A stretch of DNA of 64,000 nt, from positions 283,858 to 347,857 of IMG/VR virus record IMGVR_UViG_3300012582_000004; one strand, given 5' to 3'. A program made the translations under genes and the position numbers. The DNA is from a virus. Positions 8,026 to 15,681 of the stretch are shown here, piece by piece. Positions within the stretch are counted from its first letter, which is position 1. Each line of letters opens with the position of its first letter. The notes below the pieces were generated by a model that worked only from the letters and a program-made list of their open reading frames with translations, was not told the origin of the DNA and did no database searches.

Positions 8026-8169
8026 TTAAGATAAGATACGTCTCATTAACAAGGCTTTTTCACACATAGTGAAATTACCATTGTAAATAAACCTATTTAG
8101 ATTTTTACATTGGTCAACTGTATTACATGAACTAATCCATTTAGAAATAATATCAATATTCTCTTCCAT
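8026..8169 (-). CDS. small hypothetical protein, 47 aa
   Basis: An ATG at 8167-8169 opens a 47-residue frame ending TAA at 8026 (contains SKWISSCNTVDQCKN). A strong Bacteroidota-type promoter (8174-8205) ends only 4 bases before this ATG, which supports the gene and suggests a leaderless or nearly leaderless transcript. Confidence 0.6.
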   Translation of the reverse strand: MEENIDIISKWISSCNTVDQCKNLNRFIYNGNFTMCEKALLMRRILS

Positions 8170-8173
8170 AGTA

Positions 8174-8205
8174 CAAAGGTAGTTAATTTTGTAGAGAAAT
8201 ACAAA
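8174..8205 (-). promoter_or_regulatory. Bacteroidota-type promoter
   Basis: On the minus strand TACCTTTG (-7, 8174-8181) lies downstream of TTTG (-33, 8202-8205). The ATG of the 47-aa gene follows by 4 bases. Confidence 0.75.
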
Positions 8206-8625
8206 TTATATTTTATAAAAATCAGAATTTGTTCTATAATCACCTAAATTAATAGTATCAAATTCATCAAGACTATTGTTTTTCATTACACCCAAATTGA
8301 ATAAAGCAACATTAATACGCTCACAATGTGAGACATTATTGTTATCTACCAATATAGCACTTTGTTCACCAAAACCACCGAAATAGTCAGTCTGTGCTAT
8401 TACGTATTTAGCATTTAAATCTTCGGAAACTGGTTTTAATGTTTGATCAAAATCAAAATGTTCATCAAAATCTACAATTGGTGCATTTCTATTAAACTCT
8501 TCAATAGGAATAGCAAAAAATTCATTATGATTATTGTCAGCCAATTTTACTGAATGGACTTTAAACTTTTCAGCAATTATCTGTAAGTTTTCTTTATCTA
8601 CAATTACAATGTTTATACTGTGCAT
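8206..8625 (-). CDS. hypothetical protein, 139 aa
   Basis: Not recognised. Contains VIAQTDYFGGFGEQSAIL, a glycine-rich conserved-looking core, and ends YRTNSDFYKI. It has its own promoter at 8645-8676. Confidence 0.72.
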   Translation of the reverse strand: MHSINIVIVDKENLQIIAEKFKVHSVKLADNNHNEFFAIPIEEFNRNAPIVDFDEHFDFDQTLKPVSEDLNAKYVIAQTDYFGGFGEQSAILVDNNNVSHCERINVALFNLGVMKNNSLDEFDTINLGDYRTNSDFYKI

Positions 8626-8644
8626 ATCCTTTTAATTTGTAATA

Positions 8645-8676
8645 CAAAGATATAAAAAATTGTAATCAAATACAAA
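8645..8676 (-). promoter_or_regulatory. Bacteroidota-type promoter
   Basis: TATCTTTG (-7, 8645-8652) and TTTG (-33, 8673-8676) on the minus strand, about 20 bases upstream of the ATG at 8625. Confidence 0.7.
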
Positions 8677-8687
8677 TATTTATGATA

Positions 8688-8876
8688 TTAATTAGTAGCA
8701 TTTCCAAATTTACCACAGATTCCGCACCTATGTATACCACCAAAATCATACCATTGGTGTTTACATAGTTTAGGTTTGGGTATATTTGTTTTCTTATTAG
8801 ATAGTTTCTCTAACACATAAATACGCTCATCATTATTTAAACTTAGTATAAAGTTGTCTAATTGATTTTTATCCAT
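8688..8876 (-). CDS. small zinc-finger-like protein, 62 aa
   Basis: The C-terminal half has C-x-H...C-x-x-C (CKHQWYDFGGIHRCGICGKF), a likely zinc-binding knuckle. The N-terminus is helical. Small zinc ribbons often bind nucleic acid or proteins; the partner is unknown. Confidence 0.68.
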   Translation of the reverse strand: MDKNQLDNFILSLNNDERIYVLEKLSNKKTNIPKPKLCKHQWYDFGGIHRCGICGKFGNATN

Positions 8877-8878
8877 AT

Positions 8879-9205
8879 TTATATGAGTTTAAGAGCTTCT
8901 AATAATCCTATTTCAAGTGCATCTTCATATTTGACATATGAATCACTATTAAAATCATCATAATTTGTTAATATAATTTGTAATTCTTTCCCAAAGTAAT
9001 TTACAGTAGAAAAGAATTTTAATTGATTTGGATATTCCGATGTATTATATAATACTTCTACTATACAGTTATGATTCTTTCTTAACCATGTCTGTAATTC
9101 GTATTGAGTTGGTATATTTACTAATACAGTTCCTATGTATTCGAATAAAAATCCTTTTTCTTCTGCTAATTTAGCTGTTTCGAATTTTATTTGGTCATCA
9201 TTCAT
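8879..9205 (-). CDS. hypothetical protein, 108 aa
   Basis: Not recognised. Mixed alpha/beta composition with a helical C-terminus (YEDALEIGLLEALKLI). Two bases before the zinc-finger gene, so likely co-transcribed. Confidence 0.7.
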   Translation of the reverse strand: MNDDQIKFETAKLAEEKGFLFEYIGTVLVNIPTQYELQTWLRKNHNCIVEVLYNTSEYPNQLKFFSTVNYFGKELQIILTNYDDFNSDSYVKYEDALEIGLLEALKLI

Positions 9206-9231
9206 ATTACTTTATTTTATAAAATGTCTGT

Positions 9232-9549
9232 TTATGCTCTAATAAATAATTCCATCTTATGAAATATAGCTTTACCGTCTTCTATTTTATACAATGCAGA
9301 AGATGCTCTTCCTGATAATGGTGCTATACAACTATACACATATCTATAGATGTTTTCTTCTACATGTTCAAAGCATAGGATAGCCATAGCACCTCTTCTT
9401 TGTGGTTTATAATATAAAGCACACAATTCATCAAGAGATAAGCTATCATTTTCAATATGTTTAAAATTCAGGATAGCTCTAAAAGCCTCTGCATGTTCTT
9501 TGATTATTTCAGAATAATCATTTTCTCTTAAGCCATAGCTATTTACCAC
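9232..9549 (-). CDS. hypothetical protein, 105 aa, GTG start
   Basis: Opens at GTG (9547-9549); there is no ATG before residue 55, so the GTG start is required to include the conserved-looking first half. Contains CALYYKPQRRGAMAILCFEH. Not recognised. Confidence 0.68.
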   Translation of the reverse strand: MVNSYGLRENDYSEIIKEHAEAFRAILNFKHIENDSLSLDELCALYYKPQRRGAMAILCFEHVEENIYRYVYSCIAPLSGRASSALYKIEDGKAIFHKMELFIRA

Positions 9550-9565
9550 TTCTTATACGTTTATG

Positions 9566-9898
9566 TTATCGACTTTGTTCAATTAAGTATAATGTTCCAT
9601 CAACATCTAATCTACCTGCCCACCAACCCATACTAAACCATCCACCTTTAATTGATTTTACAAAGATAATTTTCTCAATAAAATCATCATTTACTTTCAA
9701 ATCACCTTTTATAAAATAATCAGTTTCTTTTGAATATAACCAATCGCAATCTTTAACTTCACCTTTCCATAAAGATAGAGTATCTGAATCTATATTATTA
9801 AAAGGAATTATCTCTGTAATAGTAACAGGACTTCTTCTGCTTTCTCTAATCTTACCATCATCGTAATAATTATACGTTTGATTAAGTTGTACTTCCAT
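9566..9898 (-). CDS. hypothetical protein, 110 aa, MEVQLN start
   Basis: The ATG at 9896-9898 is preferred over an upstream TTG because MEVQLNQTYN resembles the starts MEVELNKDVRI (29454) and MKVELNKNIRI (29709). The C-terminus has GGWFSMGWWAGRLDVDGTLY, suggesting a beta-rich domain. Function unknown. Confidence 0.7.
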   Translation of the reverse strand: MEVQLNQTYNYYDDGKIRESRRSPVTITEIIPFNNIDSDTLSLWKGEVKDCDWLYSKETDYFIKGDLKVNDDFIEKIIFVKSIKGGWFSMGWWAGRLDVDGTLYLIEQSR

Positions 9899-9899
9899 A

Positions 9900-10205
9900 C
9901 TATTTATTTTTACCAATTATTCTAATATGTTCTATCTTTGTTTCGTATACATTACAAGTGCAATCAACTTCTTTAATGTTGTTAACATCTAATACAACAT
10001 ACGTATAATAATCATCATTAATAGAATACCCAATAATTTCACTCGAAGGGAAAATTCTTTTAATATGATTTATACATTTTTCTTTACATTCACTTTCTAT
10101 CTCCGCTCTAAATTTGTGGATACAAGAGTCTAATGCTATTACAAATATAAATACGATTATAAATATAATCGCACCTAATATTTTTTCAATGGTTGATTTT
10201 TTCAT
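9900..10205 (-). CDS. membrane-anchored or exported protein with conserved cysteines, 101 aa
   Basis: One N-terminal hydrophobic segment (about 8-27) precedes an exported-looking domain. ECKEKCINHIKRIFPSSEIIG and the C-x-C near the end match the distal part of the protein at 30886 (DCREKTLNEVKRIFPNSKVI, CSC). Shared cysteines could form disulphides in the periplasm. Function unknown. Confidence 0.68.
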   Translation of the reverse strand: MKKSTIEKILGAIIFIIVFIFVIALDSCIHKFRAEIESECKEKCINHIKRIFPSSEIIGYSINDDYYTYVVLDVNNIKEVDCTCNVYETKIEHIRIIGKNK

Positions 10206-10208
10206 ATC

Positions 10209-10508
10209 TTATTTCTCTAATTCTTTTTTAATTAATAATTTCAACATAACTGGTGAAATATTAGCACTACCATGACTTCTATTCATATTGTTGATGATAG
10301 TAAGCAAATCTACTACATTAATACTTGTTTTTGCATAATCATTAGCTTCTAAAGCATTTACAATTTTTTTAGCATCTTCTAAAGTTTCAGAAGTAACTAC
10401 AAAATACTTACCGTGAGGTTTAGTATCAAATGGAATGTCGCTCGTAGGTTTTTCGGTTCTGCCTAGAATTTCAAAGCTTTTTCTTTCTACAATATATTGA
10501 TTAGCCAT
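10209..10508 (-). CDS. hypothetical protein, 99 aa
   Basis: Not recognised. Contains KPHGKYFVVTSETLEDAKKIVNAL, a strand-helix pattern, and a helical C-terminus. Three bases upstream of the next gene. Confidence 0.7.
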   Translation of the reverse strand: MANQYIVERKSFEILGRTEKPTSDIPFDTKPHGKYFVVTSETLEDAKKIVNALEANDYAKTSINVVDLLTIINNMNRSHGSANISPVMLKLLIKKELEK

Positions 10509-10560
10509 AGTATAAATGTTTAGTACCTTTGTATTACCATATAAATAATTCTGTAATTAT

Positions 10561-10917
10561 TTAGAGAAAATAAATATTATGTTGTTCAGTATCCAATATA
10601 ATAGATTCAACATTAAAGAAATTATCTCCTTCAATATAAGCATCTACTTCATCATTTACAAGTATTCTATCCACACTAATCTTAGATAGTAAATATTTTA
10701 AACGAAATTCTTTATTGTCTTCTGTTTTAATAAAGTTGAGTCTATCGTGTTCCCATTGTTTTTTATAGGTTACATGAGCAAAACGTTGAATAATATGGCA
10801 CAATTTATCTTTATCCAATGGTAAACTACCATTATGTTTTAATGCAAGTAGCATCTGCATAATACTTAAGAAGATATTACCAAAATCATTATCACCGAAC
10901 TTAATAGCTATTTTCAT
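10561..10917 (-). CDS. hypothetical protein, 118 aa
   Basis: Not recognised; one histidine- and glutamine-rich helix (CHIIQRFAHVTYKKQWEHDR). Preceded by a strong promoter at 10937-10968. Confidence 0.7.
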   Translation of the reverse strand: MKIAIKFGDNDFGNIFLSIMQMLLALKHNGSLPLDKDKLCHIIQRFAHVTYKKQWEHDRLNFIKTEDNKEFRLKYLLSKISVDRILVNDEVDAYIEGDNFFNVESIILDTEQHNIYFL

Positions 10918-10936
10918 ATTTCTAAATTTATTTATA

Positions 10937-10968
10937 CAAAGGTATTACAAATTGTATTAACATACAAA
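10937..10968 (-). promoter_or_regulatory. Bacteroidota-type promoter
   Basis: TACCTTTG (-7, 10937-10944) and TTTG (-33, 10965-10968) on the minus strand, 20 bases upstream of the ATG at 10917. Confidence 0.72.
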
Positions 10969-10983
10969 TAATTCTATATTATT

Positions 10984-11301
10984 TTATCGTTTAATATTAA
11001 AAATATCTTGAATAATCCACACAACACCCTGTACGATAGTTATTAATATAACAATAGGGAGAACTAAATAGGTTATTGGATTTTTAAAATTGGGACCATC
11101 CAAGCTATGTTTACCTTCGTAATTAACTCCGTTGGTTTTTATAACCTTAATCTTAATAAGGAATGTTTGTATCATATCTGCTACAATATCAAAGAATTTA
11201 TTAAATTTTGATACACAGTTAACAATATTCCCTTCTTTATCAATATAACATTTATTACCATTTTTATCAATAAATGGTATATTATTTTCGTTTTGTTTCA
11301 T
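10984..11301 (-). CDS. hypothetical protein with C-terminal membrane segment, 105 aa
   Basis: Begins with a short repeat-like FIDKNGNKCYIDKEGN segment and carries one hydrophobic helix near the C-terminus (about 75-97). Not recognised. Confidence 0.68.
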   Translation of the reverse strand: MKQNENNIPFIDKNGNKCYIDKEGNIVNCVSKFNKFFDIVADMIQTFLIKIKVIKTNGVNYEGKHSLDGPNFKNPITYLVLPIVILITIVQGVVWIIQDIFNIKR

Positions 11302-11313
11302 AATTTATTTAGT

Positions 11314-11676
11314 TTATAACATGTAATAAAACATTCCTATATCTTCATTTTTGTCTACGAACTCTTCCCATATTAAATGGAAATCTTTTTGTAATTCTAT
11401 ATCTTCTGGATTTTCTTTTACCCAATCAAATACTCCCACATAGTCGGCTTTATCCGATTCATCTTTAGGTCCAAAATAGAATAAATTCATATGATAAATT
11501 AAACCCTTCCTATGGTCCTTATAGTCAGATTTATCACTTATAATCCAATTCCATACTCTTTTTCTAATACCCTTGCGCTTCGTTTCTAAGTAGTCTAAAG
11601 CAGGAAATAATTTGACATATTGTATAGTTCCCTTAATAGGTTTTTTCCTGTTGATATGAGATGGTAGATTTGACAT
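11314..11676 (-). CDS. hypothetical protein, 120 aa
   Basis: Not recognised; basic N-terminus, tryptophan-rich centre (RKRVWNWIISDKSDY), acidic C-terminus. Lies directly downstream of the clpX-like gene (17-base gap) and may be co-transcribed with it. Confidence 0.7.
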   Translation of the reverse strand: MSNLPSHINRKKPIKGTIQYVKLFPALDYLETKRKGIRKRVWNWIISDKSDYKDHRKGLIYHMNLFYFGPKDESDKADYVGVFDWVKENPEDIELQKDFHLIWEEFVDKNEDIGMFYYML

Positions 11677-11693
11677 ACTGTATAGTTTCCTTA

Positions 11694-12851
11694 TTAGGCT
11701 TCATATTGATTATAAATCATATTGATTCTTTCCTCGGTATATTGACATGTAAGCAAATAACTATCAACTTTCTGAGAAGGTAATTCAAACATAACATCAC
11801 TCATGATTTTCTCACAAATTGCTCTAAGTCCTCTAGCACCCAATTTAAATTCCAATGCTTTTTCAGCAATACATGCAATTGCATCTTCTTCTATTTCAAG
11901 CTTAATGTTATCAAGAGCGAATAATCTCACATATTGCTTCAATATAGAATTTCTAGGTTCAGTTAAAATTAATTTCAATGTTTCATTAGTAAGAGCATCC
12001 AAATGAGTTAGTATCGGCAAACGCCCCAACAATTCAGTTATTAATCCGAATTGAATTAAATCTTGTACAGCAATACATTTCAATAGATTATCTTCGTTGA
12101 TTGCTTGTGGAGTTTTGCTAGTGAATCCAACTTTACTATTCACATTCAATCTATTACGGATTATATCTTTAATACCACCAAAAGCACCACCTGAAATGAA
12201 AAGAATATTATCAGTATTCATTACCATCTCATTTTCAATGGCTTGTTTCTTACTTGGCTTTAGATTAACTATACTGCTTTCAAGTATTTTCAATAATGCT
12301 TGTTGTACACCGACACCCGCTACATCAAGCATTTGTGTTCCTTGAGTTCGTTTCTTAGCAATTTTATCAATTTCGTCAATATAGACAATACCTTTTTCTG
12401 CTTTTTTAATATCGAAATCCGATGCTTGTAATAAACGATATAAAATACTTTCAACATCTTCACCAGTATAACCTGTTTGAGTTAATGTAGTTGCATCTAC
12501 AATGCAAAATGGAACATCGAGAATTTTAGCAAGAATTTTAATCAAGTACGTTTTACCTGTGCCTGATTCACCAATCATAATAACATTGGATTTTTCGATA
12601 ATTACATCATCTTCATCTTTACAAGGATTGTTAATTCTCTTATAATGATTGTATGCTGCGACAGCAATAGTTTTCTTTGCTTCATCCTGACCAATAACAT
12701 ATTGATCCAAAAATTCTTTGATTTGTATAGGTTTTAAATCAAATGTTGGCGCTGCTTTTTTTATGAAATCTGGCTTAGAAGCCTTTTTGATAATTTTTTT
12801 AGGAAGTGGTTCAATCACTCTTTTTTTCTTCTTTTTGAATATTGTCTTCAT
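11694..12851 (-). CDS. clpX: ClpX-like AAA+ unfoldase lacking the zinc-binding domain
   Basis: 385 residues covering the AAA+ core of ClpX. YVIGQDEAKK (51-60), Walker A GESGTGKT (94-101), pore loop GYTG (127-130, normally GYVG), Walker B IVYIDEID (155-162), arginine-finger region GRLP (276-279) and sensor-2 LGARGLRA are visible. The N-terminal Cys4 zinc domain of cellular ClpX, which binds adaptors, is absent and replaced by a lysine-rich leader. A VGF tripeptide (241-243) stands where cellular ClpX has the ClpP-docking IGF loop. Known family role: ATP-driven unfolding of tagged proteins, delivered to ClpP. No clpP is seen here, so use of host ClpP is an inference. Promoter at 12856-12886. 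Confidence 0.92.
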   Translation of the reverse strand: MKTIFKKKKKRVIEPLPKKIIKKASKPDFIKKAAPTFDLKPIQIKEFLDQYVIGQDEAKKTIAVAAYNHYKRINNPCKDEDDVIIEKSNVIMIGESGTGKTYLIKILAKILDVPFCIVDATTLTQTGYTGEDVESILYRLLQASDFDIKKAEKGIVYIDEIDKIAKKRTQGTQMLDVAGVGVQQALLKILESSIVNLKPSKKQAIENEMVMNTDNILFISGGAFGGIKDIIRNRLNVNSKVGFTSKTPQAINEDNLLKCIAVQDLIQFGLITELLGRLPILTHLDALTNETLKLILTEPRNSILKQYVRLFALDNIKLEIEEDAIACIAEKALEFKLGARGLRAICEKIMSDVMFELPSQKVDSYLLTCQYTEERINMIYNQYEA

Positions 12852-12855
12852 ATTA

Positions 12856-12886
12856 CAAATATACTAATAATTGTGATAAATACAAA
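12856..12886 (-). promoter_or_regulatory. Bacteroidota-type promoter of the clpX-like gene
   Basis: TATATTTG (-7, 12856-12863) and TTTG (-33, 12883-12886) on the minus strand; the ATG of the clpX-like gene follows after 4 bases. Confidence 0.72.
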
Positions 12887-12887
12887 T

Positions 12888-13127
12888 TTATGAGAAATAT
12901 AATGTTAAAAATTCTTTATGAAGCTCTCTAACCTTATGTTTATGCTCTTCTTGTTTATCTTTCCATAAAGACATCATAAATGACTTAGATATAGAATCCA
13001 TCTGCCTTTCGGGATATTTCTTATCAAGTAGTTTGATATGCCAATTAATCCAATCTTCGAAAGAATTTAACTCTTTATCTAAATCAGTTATTAGTTTATC
13101 AATATGATTTTTAGTAATATCATTCAT
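12888..13127 (-). CDS. hypothetical helical protein, 79 aa
   Basis: The start at 13127 (MNDITKNH) is preferred; a frame from 13148 exists but would overlap the upstream 46-aa gene. Charged, helical, with WINWHIKLLDKKYPERQ. The -33 box of the clpX promoter lies just downstream of its stop. Function unknown. Confidence 0.68.
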   Translation of the reverse strand: MNDITKNHIDKLITDLDKELNSFEDWINWHIKLLDKKYPERQMDSISKSFMMSLWKDKQEEHKHKVRELHKEFLTLYFS

Positions 13128-13128
13128 G

Positions 13129-13269
13129 TTATTTACTGACAGGTTCATCTACTATAACAATTTGATTATTCTTTAAATGTGCATTTAAAATAGCAAGATG
13201 TCCGTCTGCTTGACATACCTGTTTATTATCTACCCACATATACCAATCACCATTTTTTATTTTTTTCAC
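13129..13269 (-). CDS. small hypothetical protein, 46 aa, GTG start
   Basis: A GTG at 13267-13269 opens a frame with KNGDWYMWVDNKQVCQADGH and stops 1 base before the next gene's ATG. It is the first frame after the promoter at 13292-13323, about 20 bases downstream of the -7 box. Beta-hairpin-like sequence. Function unknown. Confidence 0.55.
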   Translation of the reverse strand: MKKIKNGDWYMWVDNKQVCQADGHLAILNAHLKNNQIVIVDEPVSK

Positions 13270-13291
13270 AGTTTATACTTTTTTAATAGTA

Positions 13292-13354
13292 CAAAGGTAC
13301 AATAAATTGTAGTTATATACAAACGTATTGAGATATACTTTCCTATAATACGTT
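13292..13354 (-). promoter_or_regulatory. promoter with inverted repeat overlapping the -33 box
   Basis: TACCTTTG (-7, 13292-13299) and TTTG (-33, 13320-13323) on the minus strand. A perfect 8-bp inverted repeat, AACGTATT (13322-13329) and AATACGTT (13347-13354), begins inside the -33 box and extends upstream, as expected for a regulator site. The regulator is unknown. Confidence 0.6.
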
Positions 13355-13376
13355 AAAATGAGACATTATTTACCTA

Positions 13377-13613
13377 TCAATATATATCCATTGTCCAACC
13401 ATTTAATTCATCAAGTTTATTCAATTTATCTATTCTTTCAATAATACTATCTTTCAATTTCGCTGTATTATCATTAGAGCTTTCATTTGCAACATATTGA
13501 ATATCACCCATTTTATCCACAGATATTACAACACTGCTAGGTATAGTCGATATACTTTTTGTACAAACATAAAGTGTAAGCTGTCTCAATATTATATTAA
13601 ATAAATATTTCAT
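13377..13613 (-). CDS. hypothetical protein, 78 aa
   Basis: Not recognised. Hydrophobic N-terminus followed by STIPSSVVISVDKMGDIQYV. Divergent from the + strand genes that begin near 13731. Confidence 0.6.
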   Translation of the reverse strand: MKYLFNIILRQLTLYVCTKSISTIPSSVVISVDKMGDIQYVANESSNDNTAKLKDSIIERIDKLNKLDELNGWTMDIY

Positions 13614-13730
13614 AATGTTCTACTTTTAGATTTAATCCATATTATATAACAAATGTATTTCCATAATTATTTTAAAACTTTCGTCTTTAGTTTTACTATA
13701 ATTAGTATATGGGTAAAATTGCGAATTAAT

Positions 13731-13982
13731 ATGAATGATGAAATAATAGGTAATATATTAAAAAGTAATGTACTCTATTGTAAAGAAAATTATTATCCTT
13801 TTATTAAAGGTAGAATATACAGATGTGTAATAACAAATTTTAGTATAGTTATTACAATAGAAAGCAACTGCGGAAATCATAGATATTTTATAATAGATAT
13901 TAAAGATAGTATGAATAAACTACTAAATCATTTTACTACTGTTCAAGAACATAGAGAATCTATCATCAAAGATTTATTATGA
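13731..13982 (+). CDS. hypothetical protein with EHRExII tail, 83 aa
   Basis: Belongs with the proteins at 17936, 18282 and 18536: an aromatic beta-rich core and a C-terminal tail TVQEHRESIIKDLL. The ATG at 13731 (MNDEIIGNIL) is preferred by comparison with their starts; an in-frame ATG at 13653 would add a hydrophobic leader. The stop overlaps the next ATG. Confidence 0.65.
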   Translation: MNDEIIGNILKSNVLYCKENYYPFIKGRIYRCVITNFSIVITIESNCGNHRYFIIDIKDSMNKLLNHFTTVQEHRESIIKDLL

Positions 13983-14104
13983 AAATAGATAAAATAGAAT
14001 TAGATTCTCTAAATAGAATGTTAAGAGTTGGTTTTGGTAAACATAATGGGAGATGGTTTTTCAGAATTGATTTATGGTTTGTCGGATATAGAATAACCAA
14101 ATAA
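13979..14104 (+). CDS. small hypothetical protein, 41 aa
   Basis: A 41-residue frame from an ATGA overlap, with LDSLNRMLRVGFG and RWFFRIDLWFVGYRITK, an amphipathic aromatic C-terminus. Tight spacing (4-base overlap, then 4 bases to the next ATG) supports it. Function unknown. Confidence 0.6.
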   Translation: MKIDKIELDSLNRMLRVGFGKHNGRWFFRIDLWFVGYRITK

Positions 14105-14108
14105 ATAT

Positions 14109-14300
14109 ATGGATAAAATTACAGTAATTAAAGCATTTAAGTCTCATGGAATACAATTCAAGAAAGGTGATGTTTTCTATGGGCGATGGGTATATGCATC
14201 CAATCTTAATAAAGATAAAATACTACCATTAGTCGTAGCATGTAATTATTCGTATGGTCCCTTCCTATTACCTAAAGAAAACTTTATAAAAAATGATTAA
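14109..14300 (+). CDS. hypothetical protein, 63 aa
   Basis: Not recognised; GIQFKKGDVFYGRWVY suggests a small barrel of the GD-motif kind, here without the basic tail. Overlaps the next gene by 8 bases. Confidence 0.65.
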   Translation: MDKITVIKAFKSHGIQFKKGDVFYGRWVYASNLNKDKILPLVVACNYSYGPFLLPKENFIKND

Positions 14301-14517
14301 GAAGATATTAAGATGCTTATTTATAGTACAGGAAAGAAGTAATAAAGGTAGAACACCTAAATTGGGGAAAGGTTATTTCACTGCCTATAGATTCAATCCT
14401 TACAACCCATTAAGCTATATCACTGTAGTGATAGCATTAATCATTGGAATTATTCTATATGGTATATTAGGTATTTGGAAAGAAATGGATTCTCAAAATC
14501 CTTTTAAATGGAATTAA
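14293..14517 (+). CDS. small membrane protein, 74 aa
   Basis: A basic N-terminal half with TPKLGKGYFTAYRFNPYNPL precedes one strong membrane helix (about 42-65) and an aromatic end (NPFKWN). Family not recognised; membrane anchoring is an inference. Confidence 0.66.
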   Translation: MIKKILRCLFIVQERSNKGRTPKLGKGYFTAYRFNPYNPLSYITVVIALIIGIILYGILGIWKEMDSQNPFKWN

Positions 14518-14518
14518 T

Positions 14519-14767
14519 ATGAGCTATTCAAAATTCAAATCTATTTTAAATAAAAACATCTGTTATGATGGATTACAAGATTATACAGTTGAAAATGTAT
14601 TAGTAGAATACTTAAAAATATTAGGCAATACAGAAGATGTAGAAAAGAGTGCTGAATTTTATTCTACACATGTATCAAATGGTATAGACGAAGATAGAGA
14701 GCGAGCTAAACAAGATTATATAGCTGGCGTTAATTATATTATTAATCAATTTTTAAATAGAGATTAA
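14519..14767 (+). CDS. hypothetical helical protein, 82 aa
   Basis: Not recognised. Acidic and helical, with DEDRERAKQDYIAGVNYIINQFLN at the C-terminus. One base after the membrane-protein gene and 2 bases before the next. Confidence 0.68.
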   Translation: MSYSKFKSILNKNICYDGLQDYTVENVLVEYLKILGNTEDVEKSAEFYSTHVSNGIDEDRERAKQDYIAGVNYIINQFLNRD

Positions 14768-14769
14768 CT

Positions 14770-15093
14770 ATGATAGGAACAGAAAGAGTAGTATATAATG
14801 TAATGTCCATATGGGCGTTTGAATGGTATGTGAAAGATTATTTAGATATTAATATAGTAGATGTATTAGAAGAGTTTGGTGGTGCTAAAGATATACGTAT
14901 AGGCAGTCTTATCGAACAAGGAATTTCTAAAAGTATAGCATTTGAATTTAATATCACACAGGATAAATTAGATGTACATGGAGATAATTTATCATATGAT
15001 TCTAAAACAGAATACTATTTATATTCGTTATGTTCTAAAGGACTTATTCAACCAGGTAAATATCTGTTAAATTCTATAATTGAAGTATTATGA
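14770..15093 (+). CDS. hypothetical protein, 107 aa
   Basis: Not recognised; acidic alpha/beta protein (WAFEWYVKDYLDINIVDVLE). The stop TGA overlaps the ATG of the 36-aa membrane protein. Confidence 0.68.
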   Translation: MIGTERVVYNVMSIWAFEWYVKDYLDINIVDVLEEFGGAKDIRIGSLIEQGISKSIAFEFNITQDKLDVHGDNLSYDSKTEYYLYSLCSKGLIQPGKYLLNSIIEVL

Positions 15094-15200
15094 AAAAATC
15101 ATTAATTATTGTAATAATAGCATCCCTATTAATATTGCTTGTTTTAGGTTCTCTATATTCTGTGTATTGGACATTTACACAACTTGATATGCCTATTTAA
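15090..15200 (+). CDS. small membrane protein, 36 aa (paralogue of 6422)
   Basis: One hydrophobic helix (residues 5-20) and the ending GSLYSVYWTFTQLDMPI, matching the C-terminus of the 60-aa protein at 6422. Starts in an ATGA overlap. The conserved ending in two copies supports coding. Confidence 0.62.
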   Translation: MKKSLIIVIIASLLILLVLGSLYSVYWTFTQLDMPI

Positions 15201-15215
15201 TTTAAATAATTAATT

Positions 15216-15416
15216 ATGAAAAACTCGTATCATAAAATTTTAATACAAAATATGAAAAATGGTTCATATGGTGAATTACCACCAAGAATAAATAGAGTAA
15301 CTAATCCATCTAATTTAAAGCAAATACGAACTGATACTAAATCAGAAATTACTTGGAATACTATTATATTATATGCTGTATTATTTACAACAGCCATTAT
15401 AACAATTATTAATTAA
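15216..15416 (+). CDS. small tail-anchored membrane protein, 66 aa
   Basis: Basic, polar N-terminal part, then a single C-terminal hydrophobic helix (about 47-64). The layout suggests a tail-anchored protein. Last gene before a candidate non-coding RNA. Function unknown. Confidence 0.65.
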   Translation: MKNSYHKILIQNMKNGSYGELPPRINRVTNPSNLKQIRTDTKSEITWNTIILYAVLFTTAIITIIN

Positions 15417-15449
15417 TATTAAAACATATTTTAAAATTTATCGTTTAAT

Positions 15450-15618
15450 ATAGTATGCGCAAACATCGCATCATATGGTATCTCGAATATTATCATATGT
15501 TAATTTAAGGCTTTTTATTGATGGTTTACATCTTTTTGTCGCGGAAACAGTATCCCATGCAGCCTTTTTTAGTAATAAGAAAGCAGGACTATTGGAGAAA
15601 TTCAATAGTCTGTTTTTA
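15450..15618 (+). ncRNA. candidate structured non-coding RNA ending in a terminator
   Basis: A G+C-richer stretch with hairpins ATGCG/CGCAT (15455-15471), CATATGGTA/TATCATATG (15472-15499) and AAGGCT/AGCCTT followed by Ts (15507-15570). It ends with a stem CAG-ACTATTG/CAATAGT-CTG (15584-15612) and five Ts, a typical Rho-independent terminator. An open frame from 15475 runs through it, but only the part after 15682 is protein-like by paralogy. Function unknown. Confidence 0.5.
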
Positions 15619-15681
15619 TTTAAATTTGGATTTGATTGTAAAATTTTATATATTTGGTGTTATAAAAATAAACTACAAAAT

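Noticed and set aside
10515-10530. TACCTTTG on the + strand near 10520 as a promoter
   Set aside because: No -33 TTTG at the right distance and no + strand gene downstream.
15475-15681. N-terminal extension of the small gene at 15682
   Set aside because: Paralogue 16339 aligns only from 15682 on, and the extension crosses a terminator and several hairpins.
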